From: Profundibacter sp033851955
GTDB lineage: Bacteria; Pseudomonadota; Alphaproteobacteria; Rhodobacterales; Rhodobacteraceae
Direction: 5' to 3'
Assembly (NCBI GenBank): GCA_033851955.1
Contig: JAWSVK010000013.1
Span: 62,001-126,000, forward strand
DNA length: 64,000 nucleotides
In this document: piece by piece, positions 1 to 8,228 of the stretch
Layout of the letters: every line of letters starts with the position of its first letter
How positions within the stretch are numbered: the stretch's first letter is position 1
Program-made: the position numbers and the translations under genes
Notes under the pieces: generated by a model
The model's database searches: none
Told to the model about the DNA's origin: nothing
Seen by the model: only the letters and a program-made list of their open reading frames with translations

Positions 1-2
1 CG

Positions 3-59
3 ACGTATCGGGCGAGACGGGCACGTCTGCGCGCAAAAGGCGTGGCTGACGGGGACTAG
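3..59 (+). CDS. Possible 3' end of an upstream gene (partial)
   Basis: One frame is open from the left edge to a TAG stop and ends in a short Arg/Ala-rich stretch followed by VADGD. Too little is visible to name a family. Other frames are also briefly open, so this could be chance. It is listed because the following 115 bases contain no other gene. Confidence 0.25.
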   Translation, partial: TYRARRARLRAKGVADGD

Positions 60-174
60 GTGTTGGCTGTGCTCGCCGACTTAAGATCGCTGGTCTGCGC
101 GCTAGATGCGAGAATATTGCTATTGAAGCTGTCAGTCGATACAGTTTAGCGGCCCCAATCAGGTTGCTGAACAT

Positions 175-1134
175 ATGCCCCGCAAGATGTCCCACGCTGA
201 CAAAGTAAACGAAAGCACGCAGTCACTTTCTGCGGCGGCGCATTCGCGGGTTGCAGCGAGTTGGCATCGTTCGGCCGTGAAACATGGTTTGGATCCTGAT
301 GAACGGCGCCTGCCTGAGCGGATCGAAAATACAGCGCTCGACCAACTGCGCACAGCCTCTGAAAAGTTTATGATCGTCGCCGCCCCACGGTTGGACGCGC
401 TCTATTCGCTCGTTGGTCAATCCGGCTGCGCGGTTTTTTTGACCGATGCGGCGGGGGTTATTTTGGACCAAAGGCTGGCCGATGCCGATGCCAAAGCGTT
501 TCAGAGTTGGGGTTTGTGGACCGGCACCGATTGGAGCGAAGAGCGCGAGGGCACCAACGGGATTGGCACCTGCCTGACCGAACAGCGCCGCGTCATCATT
601 CATCAAGACGAACATTTTTATGCTCGCAACACCGCGATGAGCTGCATTGACGCGCCGATCTACGGCAGTGACGGACAAATCGTGGCTGCCCTTGATGTCA
701 GTTCGGCCCGTGCCGATCAGACCGAGGGGTTCAACAATTTGATAGGGGCGCAAGTCGCCCAAACCGCCCGCGCCATTGAAGAAGCCAATTTCCGCGCAGC
801 CTTTCCCACCGCCCGCATTGTGGTCGCCGAAAGCGAAGACGCCGAGGCCGCGACCCTGTTGGCAATCGATGCTGATGATCTGGTCGTCGGGGCCACTCGT
901 GAAGCGCGCCGTGTTTTTGGCATGGGCAAACCCGGGGTGCTGACGCCGCGCCCTGCCGCCGACATTTTGGGCCGCGAAGATGGCCCCACTGGGTTTGAAA
1001 AAGCCGAACGCGCCGCCGTGATTCGGGCGCTCGCGCGGGCCGATGGCAATGTTTCGCAAGCCGCTCGTGCGCTTGGCGTGGGCCGTGCGACGCTTTATCG
1101 GCGTATGAAAAGGTTGGATCTTGGCGAAAGCTAG
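175..1134 (+). CDS. GAF-domain/Fis-type HTH transcriptional regulator (AcoR-like, no AAA+ domain)
   Basis: Likely regulator of the adjacent aldehyde dehydrogenase gene. The N-terminal two thirds resemble the sensory part of AcoR-family activators, with a GAF-like segment around residues 60-200 (e.g. DGQIVAALDVSSA). The C-terminus, roughly residues 280-315, is a Fis-type helix-turn-helix containing NVSQAARALGVGRATLYRR. Classical AcoR proteins carry a central sigma-54 AAA+ ATPase with a GAFTGA motif. At 319 residues there is no room for it and no such motif, so this protein probably does not act through sigma-54, and I see no -24/-12 promoter ahead of the dehydrogenase. ATG codons at 175 and 187 are both possible starts; neither has a strong ribosome binding site. 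The effector, perhaps an alcohol or aldehyde, is inferred from context only. Confidence 0.8.
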   Translation: MPRKMSHADKVNESTQSLSAAAHSRVAASWHRSAVKHGLDPDERRLPERIENTALDQLRTASEKFMIVAAPRLDALYSLVGQSGCAVFLTDAAGVILDQRLADADAKAFQSWGLWTGTDWSEEREGTNGIGTCLTEQRRVIIHQDEHFYARNTAMSCIDAPIYGSDGQIVAALDVSSARADQTEGFNNLIGAQVAQTARAIEEANFRAAFPTARIVVAESEDAEAATLLAIDADDLVVGATREARRVFGMGKPGVLTPRPAADILGREDGPTGFEKAERAAVIRALARADGNVSQAARALGVGRATLYRRMKRLDLGES

Positions 1135-1140
1135 GCCCGA

Positions 1141-1160
1141 CTGTCTCACCTATGAGACAG
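1141..1160. promoter_or_regulatory. Perfect 8-bp inverted repeat, candidate operator or terminator
   Basis: CTGTCTCA-CCTA-TGAGACAG lies 7 bp after the GAF/Fis regulator stop and about 100 bp before the aldehyde dehydrogenase start. A TTTT run follows immediately, so it could be a short intrinsic terminator of the regulator gene. Its perfect dyad symmetry next to a Fis-type regulator makes an operator equally plausible. The sequence alone does not decide. Confidence 0.5.
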
Positions 1161-1224
1161 TTTTACCGTTCTAAATGTGTCGGCGGATAGCCCTGATCAA
1201 TCGCATCGTTAGTTTTCTTTTAAC

Positions 1225-1243
1225 CCCAAGCGGAGGGCTTGGG
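1225..1243 (+). promoter_or_regulatory. Small hairpin in the aldehyde dehydrogenase 5' UTR with an SD-like loop
   Basis: CCCAAGC-GGAGG-GCTTGGG forms a 7-bp stem whose 5-nt loop is itself a perfect Shine-Dalgarno sequence. The real ribosome binding site, GGGAGGA at 1249-1255, follows 5 nt later, ahead of the ATG at 1261. It could serve as a ribosome standby site or mRNA stabiliser. Function is not shown. Confidence 0.35.
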
Positions 1244-1260
1244 ATTTTGGGAGGACTACC

Positions 1261-2784
1261 ATGAACGATATGACAAAAACCGAGGTTGGCACATACGAGT
1301 CGCCGTTTAAACTGCGTTACGACAACTTTATCGGTGGGGCGTTTGTTGCCCCTGTGAACGGGCGTTATTTTGAAAACGTCACGCCGATCACCGGCGCGAT
1401 GATCAACGAGGTTGCGCGTTCGGACGCCGCCGATATTGAACTGGCGCTGGACGCAGCACATGCCGCCAAAGACGCATGGGGCAAGACGTCAGCCACCGAG
1501 CGTTCCAATATCTTGTTGAAAATAGCTGACCGGATCGAAGAAAATCTGGACCTGCTGGCGACCGCTGAAACATGGGACAACGGCAAGCCAATTCGCGAGA
1601 CAATGGCCGCTGACATTCCGCTGGCCGCTGACCATTTCCGCTATTTCGCGGGCGCATTGCGTGGCCAAGAAGGCAACATGAGCGAGATCGACGCCGACAC
1701 TGTCGCCTATCACTATCACGAACCACTGGGCGTGGTCGGTCAGATCATTCCATGGAATTTCTCGATCTTGATGGCGGCTTGGAAATTGGCGCCAGCCTTG
1801 GCGGCAGGCAACTGTGTTGTGATGAAACCAGCCGAGCAAACACCCGCCGCGATCATGGTTCTGGCTGAGTTGATCACTGATCTGCTGCCCGCAGGTGCGT
1901 TGAACATTGTCAACGGGTACGGCGCCGAGGTTGGTGCCGCATTGGCCAGCTCGTCTCGCATCGCCAAAATCGCCTTTACCGGCTCCACTGCGACGGGTCG
2001 CAAGATCATGCAGGCCGCGACCGAAAACCTCATTCCGGTGACGCTGGAATTGGGCGGCAAAAGCCCGAACATCTTCTTTTCGGACGTTATGCGCGAAGAC
2101 GATGCGTTCCTTGATAAGGCCGTTGAGGGATTTGTTTTGTTCGCCTTCAATCAAGGCGAGGTGTGCACCTCTCCTTCACGCGCATTGATCCAAGAAGACA
2201 TCTATGAAGAGTTCATCACCCGTGCAATTGCGCGTGTGAAGGCGATCAAACAGGGTGACCCACGCAACCCAGAAACCATGGTTGGGGCGCAGGCCAGCGT
2301 TGAGCAGCAAGAGAAAATCCTGTCCTACCTGACCATCGGGCGCGAAGAGGGTGCCGAAGTTTTGGCCGGCGGTGAAGCGGCCAAGTTCGATGGCGAGTTG
2401 GCCGGCGGAAACTACATCCAGCCGACCATCCTTAAGGGCCACAACAAAATGCGCGTGTTCCAAGAAGAAATTTTTGGCCCTGTCGTATCTGTGACCACCT
2501 TCAAAGATGAGGCCGAGGCCTTGGCGATTGCGAACGACACAATGTACGGCCTAGGGGCTGGGGTCTGGTCGCGGGACATGAACACCTGCTACCGCTTTGG
2601 CCGCGCCATCGAGGCAGGCCGCGTTTGGGTCAACAACTACCACGCCTATCCGGCCCATGCTGCATTTGGTGGGTATAAACAGTCAGGAATTGGCCGTGAA
2701 AACCACAAAATGATGTTGGATCACTATCAGCAAACCAAAAATGTTTTGGTCAGCTACAACCCGAACAAATTGGGCTTTTTCTAA
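1261..2784 (+). CDS. NAD-dependent aldehyde dehydrogenase (AcoD/ExaC type)
   Basis: Oxidises an aldehyde, most likely acetaldehyde or another short-chain aldehyde, to the acid with NAD+. The 507-residue length is normal for the family. The catalytic cysteine is Cys302 in FNQGEVCTSPSR and the general-base glutamate is Glu263 in LELGGKSPNIFF. The NAD-binding motif FTGSTATGRKI is present. The QGEVCT context is typical of the acetaldehyde dehydrogenases that pair with AcoR-type regulators, and such a regulator lies just upstream in the same direction. GGGAGGA precedes the ATG at good spacing. A terminator hairpin follows the stop. Exact substrate is inferred. Confidence 0.93.
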   Translation: MNDMTKTEVGTYESPFKLRYDNFIGGAFVAPVNGRYFENVTPITGAMINEVARSDAADIELALDAAHAAKDAWGKTSATERSNILLKIADRIEENLDLLATAETWDNGKPIRETMAADIPLAADHFRYFAGALRGQEGNMSEIDADTVAYHYHEPLGVVGQIIPWNFSILMAAWKLAPALAAGNCVVMKPAEQTPAAIMVLAELITDLLPAGALNIVNGYGAEVGAALASSSRIAKIAFTGSTATGRKIMQAATENLIPVTLELGGKSPNIFFSDVMREDDAFLDKAVEGFVLFAFNQGEVCTSPSRALIQEDIYEEFITRAIARVKAIKQGDPRNPETMVGAQASVEQQEKILSYLTIGREEGAEVLAGGEAAKFDGELAGGNYIQPTILKGHNKMRVFQEEIFGPVVSVTTFKDEAEALAIANDTMYGLGAGVWSRDMNTCYRFGRAIEAGRVWVNNYHAYPAHAAFGGYKQSGIGRENHKMMLDHYQQTKNVLVSYNPNKLGFF

Positions 2785-2820
2785 GCTCACCACCACGGAC
2801 GGGGCGTTTGCTCTCTTTGA

Positions 2821-2854
2821 TGCCCTCGCTGCGTTCTGCGTGCGGGGGCATTTT
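2821..2854 (+). terminator. Rho-independent terminator after the aldehyde dehydrogenase
   Basis: TGCCCTCGC (2821-2829) pairs with GCGGGGGCA (2842-2850) with one G-U pair, followed by TTTT. It ends the regulator/aldehyde dehydrogenase unit. Confidence 0.75.
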
Positions 2855-2868
2855 GGTTGGCCAGCGCA

Positions 2869-2899
2869 ATCATTGATTAGATGATACCTAATCAATGAT
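2869..2899. promoter_or_regulatory. 12-bp perfect palindrome with a LysR-type T-N11-A core
   Basis: ATCATTGATTAG (2869-2880) and CTAATCAATGAT (2888-2899) are perfect reverse complements around a 7-bp spacer. The inner part reads ATTAG-N7-CTAAT and contains T2878-N11-A2890, the core of LysR-type regulator sites. It lies 79 bp before the monooxygenase start, and the downstream unit ends in a LysR gene, so that regulator is the natural candidate to bind here. No T run follows, which argues against a terminator. Confidence 0.7.
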
Positions 2900-2977
2900 A
2901 AGTAATACTTTTCTTTTGCCAAATCATAACGCAGGCTATTCATCAGCGGTTTAGACAGAGCTGATGAGGGACAAAAT

Positions 2978-4234
2978 ATGCCGAGTGAAAAGATTGACAC
3001 TTTGATCGTTGGCGGCGGTCAGGCCGGGTTGGCGATGAGCGAGCATCTAGGTCATGCTGGTGTTGAGCACCTTGTTTTGGAGCGCAGCCGGATTGCTGAA
3101 CGTTGGCGTTCGGAACGCTGGGATTCGCTGGTTGCCAACGGGCCAGCTTGGCACGACCGATTTCCAACGCTTGAGTTTTCAGGCATTGGTCCCGAAGGGT
3201 TTCCGTCCAAGGAAATGGTCGCGGATTATATGGTCGAATATGCCAAACAAAACGCGACGCCTATTCGTTGCGGTGTTGAAGTGAGCCGCGTGAGTCGTCT
3301 TGAGGGGCGCGGCGGATTTCGGGTCGAAACCAGTGACGGCGTGTTTGAGGCCACCAATGTGGTTGCCGCCACGGGCCCGTTTCAGGTGCCGATTATCCCC
3401 GCCGTTGTTCCTGATGCTGCTGGGATTTTGCAAATCCACTCAAGCGGGTATCGCAACCCCGACCAATTGCCTGCAGGGGCGGTGTTGGTGGTTGGGGCTG
3501 GGTCTTCTGGGGCACAAATCGCGGATGAGTTGCTACGCTCGGGCAGACAGGTTTATCTTTCGACCGGCCCACATGACCGCCCACCGCGCGCCTATCGCGG
3601 GCGTGATTTTGTTTGGTGGTTGGGGGTGCTTGGCAAATGGGATGACGAAGGGGTCGAACCCGGATCGGAACATGTCACGATTGCCGTCAGCGGCGCCCGT
3701 GGTGGCCATACGGTCGACTTTCGCCAGCTTGCCGAACGCGGCATGAACTTGGTTGGTCGCACGGAATCTTATCAAGACGGGGTGCTGACGTTTGCTACCG
3801 ATCTCGCGCAAAATGTAGCCAATGGCGACGCCAATTACCTGTCCGTTCTGAATGAGGCCGACGCCTATGTCACCCGTAACGGGTTGGATTTGCCTGAGGA
3901 GCCAGAGGCCCATATCATCGGACCGGACCCCAAGTGTGTGTCGGACCCTATACGTGAAATGAACATGGCCGAGGCGGGCATCACTTCGATCATCTGGGCG
4001 ACAGGGTTTGCAGTGGATTACGGTTGGCTACAAGTCGATGCGCTGGATGCTGAAGGCAAGCCAAAACACCAACGCGGGGTGTCGTCCGAGCCCGGGATTT
4101 ATTTCTTGGGCTTGCCGTGGCAATCTCGACGTGGTTCGCCCTTTATTTGGGGGGTTTGGCATGACGCCAAACATTTGGCAGAGCACATCACCACCCAGCA
4201 AAAATACCGCGATTATCGCCCCAGTGGCACCTAG
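2978..4234 (+). CDS. Flavin-containing monooxygenase-like NAD(P)/FAD oxidoreductase
   Basis: Predicted class B type flavoprotein that would use FAD and NADPH to oxygenate a soft nucleophile. It has an FAD-binding Rossmann motif at residues 11-17 (VGGGQAG) and a second NAD(P)-binding GxGxxG starting near residue 173 (GAGSSG). ATGPFQVP and the LQIHSSGYRNP segment resemble the linker and FMO fingerprint regions of the family. The late ATG motif (IIWATGFAVDYGWL) is also typical. Length (418) is slightly short of most FMOs. It is the first gene of an apparent unit with RidA, DUF1028 and LysR genes. The substrate is unknown; an amine or nitrogen heterocycle is a guess from the RidA neighbour. Confidence 0.82.
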   Translation: MPSEKIDTLIVGGGQAGLAMSEHLGHAGVEHLVLERSRIAERWRSERWDSLVANGPAWHDRFPTLEFSGIGPEGFPSKEMVADYMVEYAKQNATPIRCGVEVSRVSRLEGRGGFRVETSDGVFEATNVVAATGPFQVPIIPAVVPDAAGILQIHSSGYRNPDQLPAGAVLVVGAGSSGAQIADELLRSGRQVYLSTGPHDRPPRAYRGRDFVWWLGVLGKWDDEGVEPGSEHVTIAVSGARGGHTVDFRQLAERGMNLVGRTESYQDGVLTFATDLAQNVANGDANYLSVLNEADAYVTRNGLDLPEEPEAHIIGPDPKCVSDPIREMNMAEAGITSIIWATGFAVDYGWLQVDALDAEGKPKHQRGVSSEPGIYFLGLPWQSRRGSPFIWGVWHDAKHLAEHITTQQKYRDYRPSGT

Positions 4235-4270
4235 CGAACCACAGTTTTCGACCCACCAACGGAGCACCAA

Positions 4271-4696
4271 ATGGCCCATACACGCATTCGCAAGTTCAAC
4301 ACCAAGGAAACCTATCCAGAGCAAAATCTGGACAATGATCTGTGTCAGGCCGTGGTCACGCAGGGCGGCAAAACCGTGTATCTGCGTGGCCAATGCCCGC
4401 AGAACCTTGAGGATGCTCAGAATATCGACAGCCACGATCCGGTGGAGCAAACCCATAAGGTGATGCAGAATATTGTGCAGCTGATCGAAGAGGCTGGCGG
4501 CACGGTTGAGCATCTTGTCAAAGTGGTGGTTTACATCACTGATGTGCGCCACCGCGAGGCGGTTTACCGCACGATGGGCGAATACATAAAAGGGGTGTAT
4601 CCGGTCTCGACGGGCTTGGTGGTACAGGCCTTGGCGCGGCCTGACTGGCTGGTTGAGATTGATGGAACGGCCGTTATTCCGGAGGACGCTCAATGA
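4271..4696 (+). CDS. RidA/YjgF-family protein
   Basis: RidA-family proteins hydrolyse reactive enamine/imine intermediates to ketones and ammonia and act as trimers in the cytoplasm. The 141-residue length and the conserved core (VYLRGQCPQNL, VEHLVKVVVYITDVRHREAVYR and the C-terminal VEIDGTAVIPE) fit the family. Several pathway-specific RidA relatives sit in catabolic operons instead of doing general housekeeping, and the location between a monooxygenase and a DUF1028 gene suggests that here. The stop overlaps the DUF1028 start (ATGA), so translation is probably coupled. GGAG lies upstream of the ATG. Confidence 0.88.
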   Translation: MAHTRIRKFNTKETYPEQNLDNDLCQAVVTQGGKTVYLRGQCPQNLEDAQNIDSHDPVEQTHKVMQNIVQLIEEAGGTVEHLVKVVVYITDVRHREAVYRTMGEYIKGVYPVSTGLVVQALARPDWLVEIDGTAVIPEDAQ

Positions 4697-5367
4697 CGTT
4701 TTCGCTGGTCGCCCGCTGCGCTGAAACGGGGATGTTTGGCATTGCGATCACATCGTCCTCGCCTGCGGTGGCGGCGCGCTGTTCCTTTGCGCGCGCGGGC
4801 GTTGGGGCGGTTGCAAGTCAGAACGTGACGGATCCACGGCTTGGCCCGATGGCGCTGGATTTGATGGCGCAGGGGTTGGGGGCAAAGGCGGCGATTGAAG
4901 CCGTGAAAACCCAGAGCGACTTCATGGAATATCGACAGGTTTTGGCGGTGGATGTGACGGGGCAAACGGCCATCCATTCCGGCCCAAATTCGCTGGGCAT
5001 CTGGACCCAAGCCCAAGGCGTTGACGTGGCTTCGGGTGGCAACCTTTTGGCCAATGAAACGATCCCACAGGCCATCGTGGATGCCTTTCAAGCTGCCAAA
5101 GGTCACATCGGAGATCGCTTGATTGTTGCAATGCGCGCTGGGCTGGCTGCGGGCGGCGAGGCAGGGCCAATTCACTCCGCTGGAATGAAGATTGTGGACA
5201 CAGTCAGTTGGCCCGCCGCCGACCTGCGCTGCGATTGGAGCGAGGATTGCCCGATTGAAAACATCGCCACGGCCTGGGACATCTATAAGCCGCAACTGAA
5301 TGCCTACATCCAGCGCGCCAATGATCCCAGCGCCGCGCCGTCCTACGGCGTTCCGGGCGACGAATAA
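4693..5367 (+). CDS. DUF1028 family protein (putative Ntn-hydrolase-like)
   Basis: Matches the DUF1028 family over its length, with the characteristic N-terminus MTFSLVARCAETGMFGIAI, the SSSPAVAARC segment and QNVTDPRLG. The family is considered Ntn-hydrolase related but, as far as I know, lacks an established substrate. An amidohydrolase role is inference. The ATG overlaps the RidA stop by 4 bp and the LysR gene follows after 2 bp, so this gene belongs to a compact unit. Confidence 0.85.
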   Translation: MTFSLVARCAETGMFGIAITSSSPAVAARCSFARAGVGAVASQNVTDPRLGPMALDLMAQGLGAKAAIEAVKTQSDFMEYRQVLAVDVTGQTAIHSGPNSLGIWTQAQGVDVASGGNLLANETIPQAIVDAFQAAKGHIGDRLIVAMRAGLAAGGEAGPIHSAGMKIVDTVSWPAADLRCDWSEDCPIENIATAWDIYKPQLNAYIQRANDPSAAPSYGVPGDE

Positions 5368-5369
5368 CG

Positions 5370-6290
5370 ATGGCGTCGCGCTTTACCCTTCGCCAGCTTG
5401 AGTATTTTGTCGCGGTTGGTGATGAGGGCAGCATCCTGCAAGCCGCGCAAAAATTGAACGTCAGCTCGCCGTCTATCTCGGTTGCAATCGGCCAATTGGA
5501 GGCCGAGCTTGGCATCAAACTGTTCGCCCGCAAACATGCGCATAACCTGTCTTTGACGCAAAGCGGCCGCCAGTTCATGGACCAAGCCCGCCGCGTTTTG
5601 TTTGAGGCCGAAGCGATCACGCGGCTGTCCAGCACCATCTCGCAAAGCGTGCAAGGTCCGCTCAAAGTTGGATGTTTGCTGACCTTTGCCCAACTGGTGC
5701 TGCCCAGTCTTAGACGACAGTTCGAGGATCAGTACCCGCAAGTTAAAATCAGCCAGTCTGAACTGAACCAAACCGCGATTTTCGACGATCTTCGGCGCGC
5801 CAAAATTGACATTGCTTTGACGTATGATCTGAACATTCCCAAAGACATCAACTTTATTCCGATCACGGAATTGCCCCCCTATGCAATGCTGAGCCAGGCC
5901 CATCCGCTGGCGCATCTTGATGTGGTTTCTGCCGCCCAGCTACAGAAATATCCGATGGTGTTGCTGGATCTACCGCACAGCTCGGATTACTTTTTGTCCT
6001 GTTTTGATCACCTTGGCGAGCCACCCGAAATAACTGAGAAAACCCGCGATATGGCCGTTTTACAAAGCCTTGTCGCAAATGGATTTGGCTATTCCATCGT
6101 CAACACCAGAACCCTGAACGACACAGCGCCCGACGGCACACCGCTAAAGTTTGTCCCGTTACAGGCCCCCGTGCGTTCGATGTATATGGGGGTGGCCTTG
6201 ATCAAGGAAATGGCGAACGTGCTGGTCGTCGAGGCCTTTGTGGAACATTGCAAACAACGCATCCCGCAAACCGTTCTGCTTGGCGGCTAA
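5370..6290 (+). CDS. LysR-family transcriptional regulator
   Basis: Typical LysR regulator of 306 residues with an N-terminal winged HTH (FTLRQLEYFVAVGDEGSILQ followed by SPSISVAIGQLEAELGIKLF) and a C-terminal effector-binding domain. It is the last gene of the monooxygenase/RidA/DUF1028 unit, starting 2 bp after the DUF1028 stop with no clear ribosome binding site, consistent with coupled translation. It probably controls this unit through the 2869-2899 palindrome, which carries a T-N11-A core. The inducer is unknown. Confidence 0.9.
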   Translation: MASRFTLRQLEYFVAVGDEGSILQAAQKLNVSSPSISVAIGQLEAELGIKLFARKHAHNLSLTQSGRQFMDQARRVLFEAEAITRLSSTISQSVQGPLKVGCLLTFAQLVLPSLRRQFEDQYPQVKISQSELNQTAIFDDLRRAKIDIALTYDLNIPKDINFIPITELPPYAMLSQAHPLAHLDVVSAAQLQKYPMVLLDLPHSSDYFLSCFDHLGEPPEITEKTRDMAVLQSLVANGFGYSIVNTRTLNDTAPDGTPLKFVPLQAPVRSMYMGVALIKEMANVLVVEAFVEHCKQRIPQTVLLGG

Positions 6291-6373
6291 GCGTGCTACA
6301 AGCGCTTGGACACAAATCGGTTGCCATCAACCGCCATATGTTAAAAAAAGACCCGTAAGCAGGGAGCCATCAA

Positions 6374-7345
6374 ATGAACGCCCAAGATAGCCAAAAACAG
6401 AATTTTGTGACGGTTGCAGAGAATGTTCTGCAGGAAGAAGCGCGCATTTTGAACGCGTTGAGCACTTCGGTGTCGGGCGCGATTGCAGATGCTGCGATCA
6501 TGATGGGCCGCAAGGATATCCGCATTATCGTAACCGGCGTTGGTAAATCGGGCCATGTTGCCCGTAAACTGGCCGCCACCCTGTCATCCATCGGCAAGCC
6601 CGCGTATTTCGTGCATGCGACCGAAGCCAGCCACGGCGATATGGGGATGCTCGGCGAAAGTGATGTTGTGCTGGCGCTGTCCAACTCCGGCGAGACGCCT
6701 GAACTTTCCGATGTGCTCCACTATTGCAATACCAATTCACTGCAACTGATCGCGGTGACGTCGGGGGCTGACAGCACCTTGGCGCGGATGGCAAATGTGG
6801 CCATCGTTTACCCCCAAGTCGAAGAGGTCTGCATCATTGGTCGTGCGCCGACAACATCGACCGTGGTGATGATGGCGATTGGCGATGCGATCACGGTGTG
6901 CCTGTCGCATATCCTGCAAACCACGGATGATATGTTCGGACGGTTCCACCCCGGCGGCAGTTTGGGGGCGCGGTTGAAAACGGTTGCTGATGTGGTGCAT
7001 GGCGGCGACGAACTACCGGTGGTTTCTGCCGACACATCTATGCATGAGGCGATGATCACCATGTCCCAAAGCGGGCTTGGCATCACTTGCGTTGAGGGCG
7101 CGGATAAACGTGTTCTGGGCATCATCACCGACGGTGATTTGCGTCGCGCAGGGGCCAGTGTCTGGAGCGAAGTCGCGGGGGATGTTGCGAATTACAGCCC
7201 CTATGTGGTCAGCTCGGACACCCTCCTTCTGGAGGCGCTGGACATCATGAACCGCAACAAGGTCACCTCACTGGTTGTCTGCGACGACGAGGGTGAGATC
7301 ACGGGCATCCTGCATATTCACGACTGCCTTCGGGCCGCCAAATGA
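6374..7345 (+). CDS. kdsD: Arabinose-5-phosphate isomerase, KpsF/GutQ family
   Basis: Converts D-ribulose 5-phosphate to D-arabinose 5-phosphate, the first step of KDO synthesis for lipopolysaccharide. The N-terminal SIS domain includes TGVGKSGHVARKLAATL, the SHGDMGM segment and SNSGETPEL. Two C-terminal CBS domains occupy roughly residues 205-323 (VLGIITDGDLRR; EITGILHIHDCLRA). Length 323 is standard. The next gene is kdsA, which uses the product of this enzyme after condensation with phosphoenolpyruvate, strongly supporting the assignment. Confidence 0.93.
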   Translation: MNAQDSQKQNFVTVAENVLQEEARILNALSTSVSGAIADAAIMMGRKDIRIIVTGVGKSGHVARKLAATLSSIGKPAYFVHATEASHGDMGMLGESDVVLALSNSGETPELSDVLHYCNTNSLQLIAVTSGADSTLARMANVAIVYPQVEEVCIIGRAPTTSTVVMMAIGDAITVCLSHILQTTDDMFGRFHPGGSLGARLKTVADVVHGGDELPVVSADTSMHEAMITMSQSGLGITCVEGADKRVLGIITDGDLRRAGASVWSEVAGDVANYSPYVVSSDTLLLEALDIMNRNKVTSLVVCDDEGEITGILHIHDCLRAAK

Positions 7346-7388
7346 GCGCGGCAAACGCCGCCATTATTTACATCGAGGTTACCAGCTG

Positions 7389-8225
7389 ATGTCCAACCAA
7401 ACCGCAACCAAAACCGTATCCGTCGACGGTATCGATATCGCCAACAACTTGCCTTTTGTGTTGGTCGTTGGCCCCTGCCAAATCGAGAGCCGCGATCACG
7501 CGTTGATGATGGCCGAACGGATCGCCGCTGTGGCGCAGGCCGTCGGGTTTCAATTCATCTATAAGTCATCCTTTGATAAGGCCAACCGATCAAGCGTGGC
7601 CACCCAGCGCGGCATCGGCATTGATGAGGGATTGCGCATTTTGCAAGACGTCAAAGCCGCCTTTGGCTGCCCCGTTTTGACGGATGTTCACGAGGCCGCG
7701 CAATGTGCGCCCGTGGCCCAAGCGGTCGACGTTTTGCAAATCCCTGCGTTTCTGTCGCGCCAGACTGACCTGTTGTTGGCGGCGGGTAAAACGGACGCTG
7801 TGGTGAATGTGAAAAAGGGACAATTCATGGCCCCGTGGGACATGGTGCATGTGGCCAACAAAATCGCCAGCACAGGCAATGAACGTATCCTGTTGTGCGA
7901 CCGCGGCACCAGCTTTGGCTATAACACTTTGGTTAGTGATTTCAGAGGCTTGCCCATTATGGCGCAAACTGGATATCCGGTGATGTTCGACGCGACTCAC
8001 TCGGTTCAACAACCCGGCGGACAGGGCGCAACCAGCGGCGGTCAGCGTGAATTCGTGCCCACATTGGCGCGGGCGGCGGTGGCTGTTGGGGTTGCGGCAC
8101 TGTTCATTGAAACCCACGAAGATCCCGACAATGCGCCGTCAGACGGCCCCAATATGGTGCCGATTGACGAGTTGCAGGCGTTGATGGCAAAACTGGTCGC
8201 GCTGGATGAAATTGCTAAAAGCTAG
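7389..8225 (+). CDS. kdsA: 3-deoxy-8-phosphooctulonate (KDO-8-P) synthase
   Basis: Condenses arabinose 5-phosphate with phosphoenolpyruvate to KDO 8-phosphate. Family motifs include VVGPCQIESRDHALMMAE, YKSSFDKANRSS, TDVHE, QIPAFLSRQTDLL, VKKGQFMAPWDM and DATHSVQQPGG. The ATG at 7389 gives 278 residues, the normal length. An in-frame upstream start would add 38 residues overlapping kdsD and has no family support. It lies 43 bp after kdsD in the same direction. Its stop is 3 bp from the stop of convergent mipZ with no visible terminator between them. Confidence 0.95.
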   Translation: MSNQTATKTVSVDGIDIANNLPFVLVVGPCQIESRDHALMMAERIAAVAQAVGFQFIYKSSFDKANRSSVATQRGIGIDEGLRILQDVKAAFGCPVLTDVHEAAQCAPVAQAVDVLQIPAFLSRQTDLLLAAGKTDAVVNVKKGQFMAPWDMVHVANKIASTGNERILLCDRGTSFGYNTLVSDFRGLPIMAQTGYPVMFDATHSVQQPGGQGATSGGQREFVPTLARAAVAVGVAALFIETHEDPDNAPSDGPNMVPIDELQALMAKLVALDEIAKS

Positions 8226-8228
8226 CGC

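Noticed and set aside
223..1149. Long antisense open frame (308 codons) opposite the GAF/Fis regulator
   Set aside because: Its translation has no family features. The plus-strand frame carries a clear Fis-type HTH.
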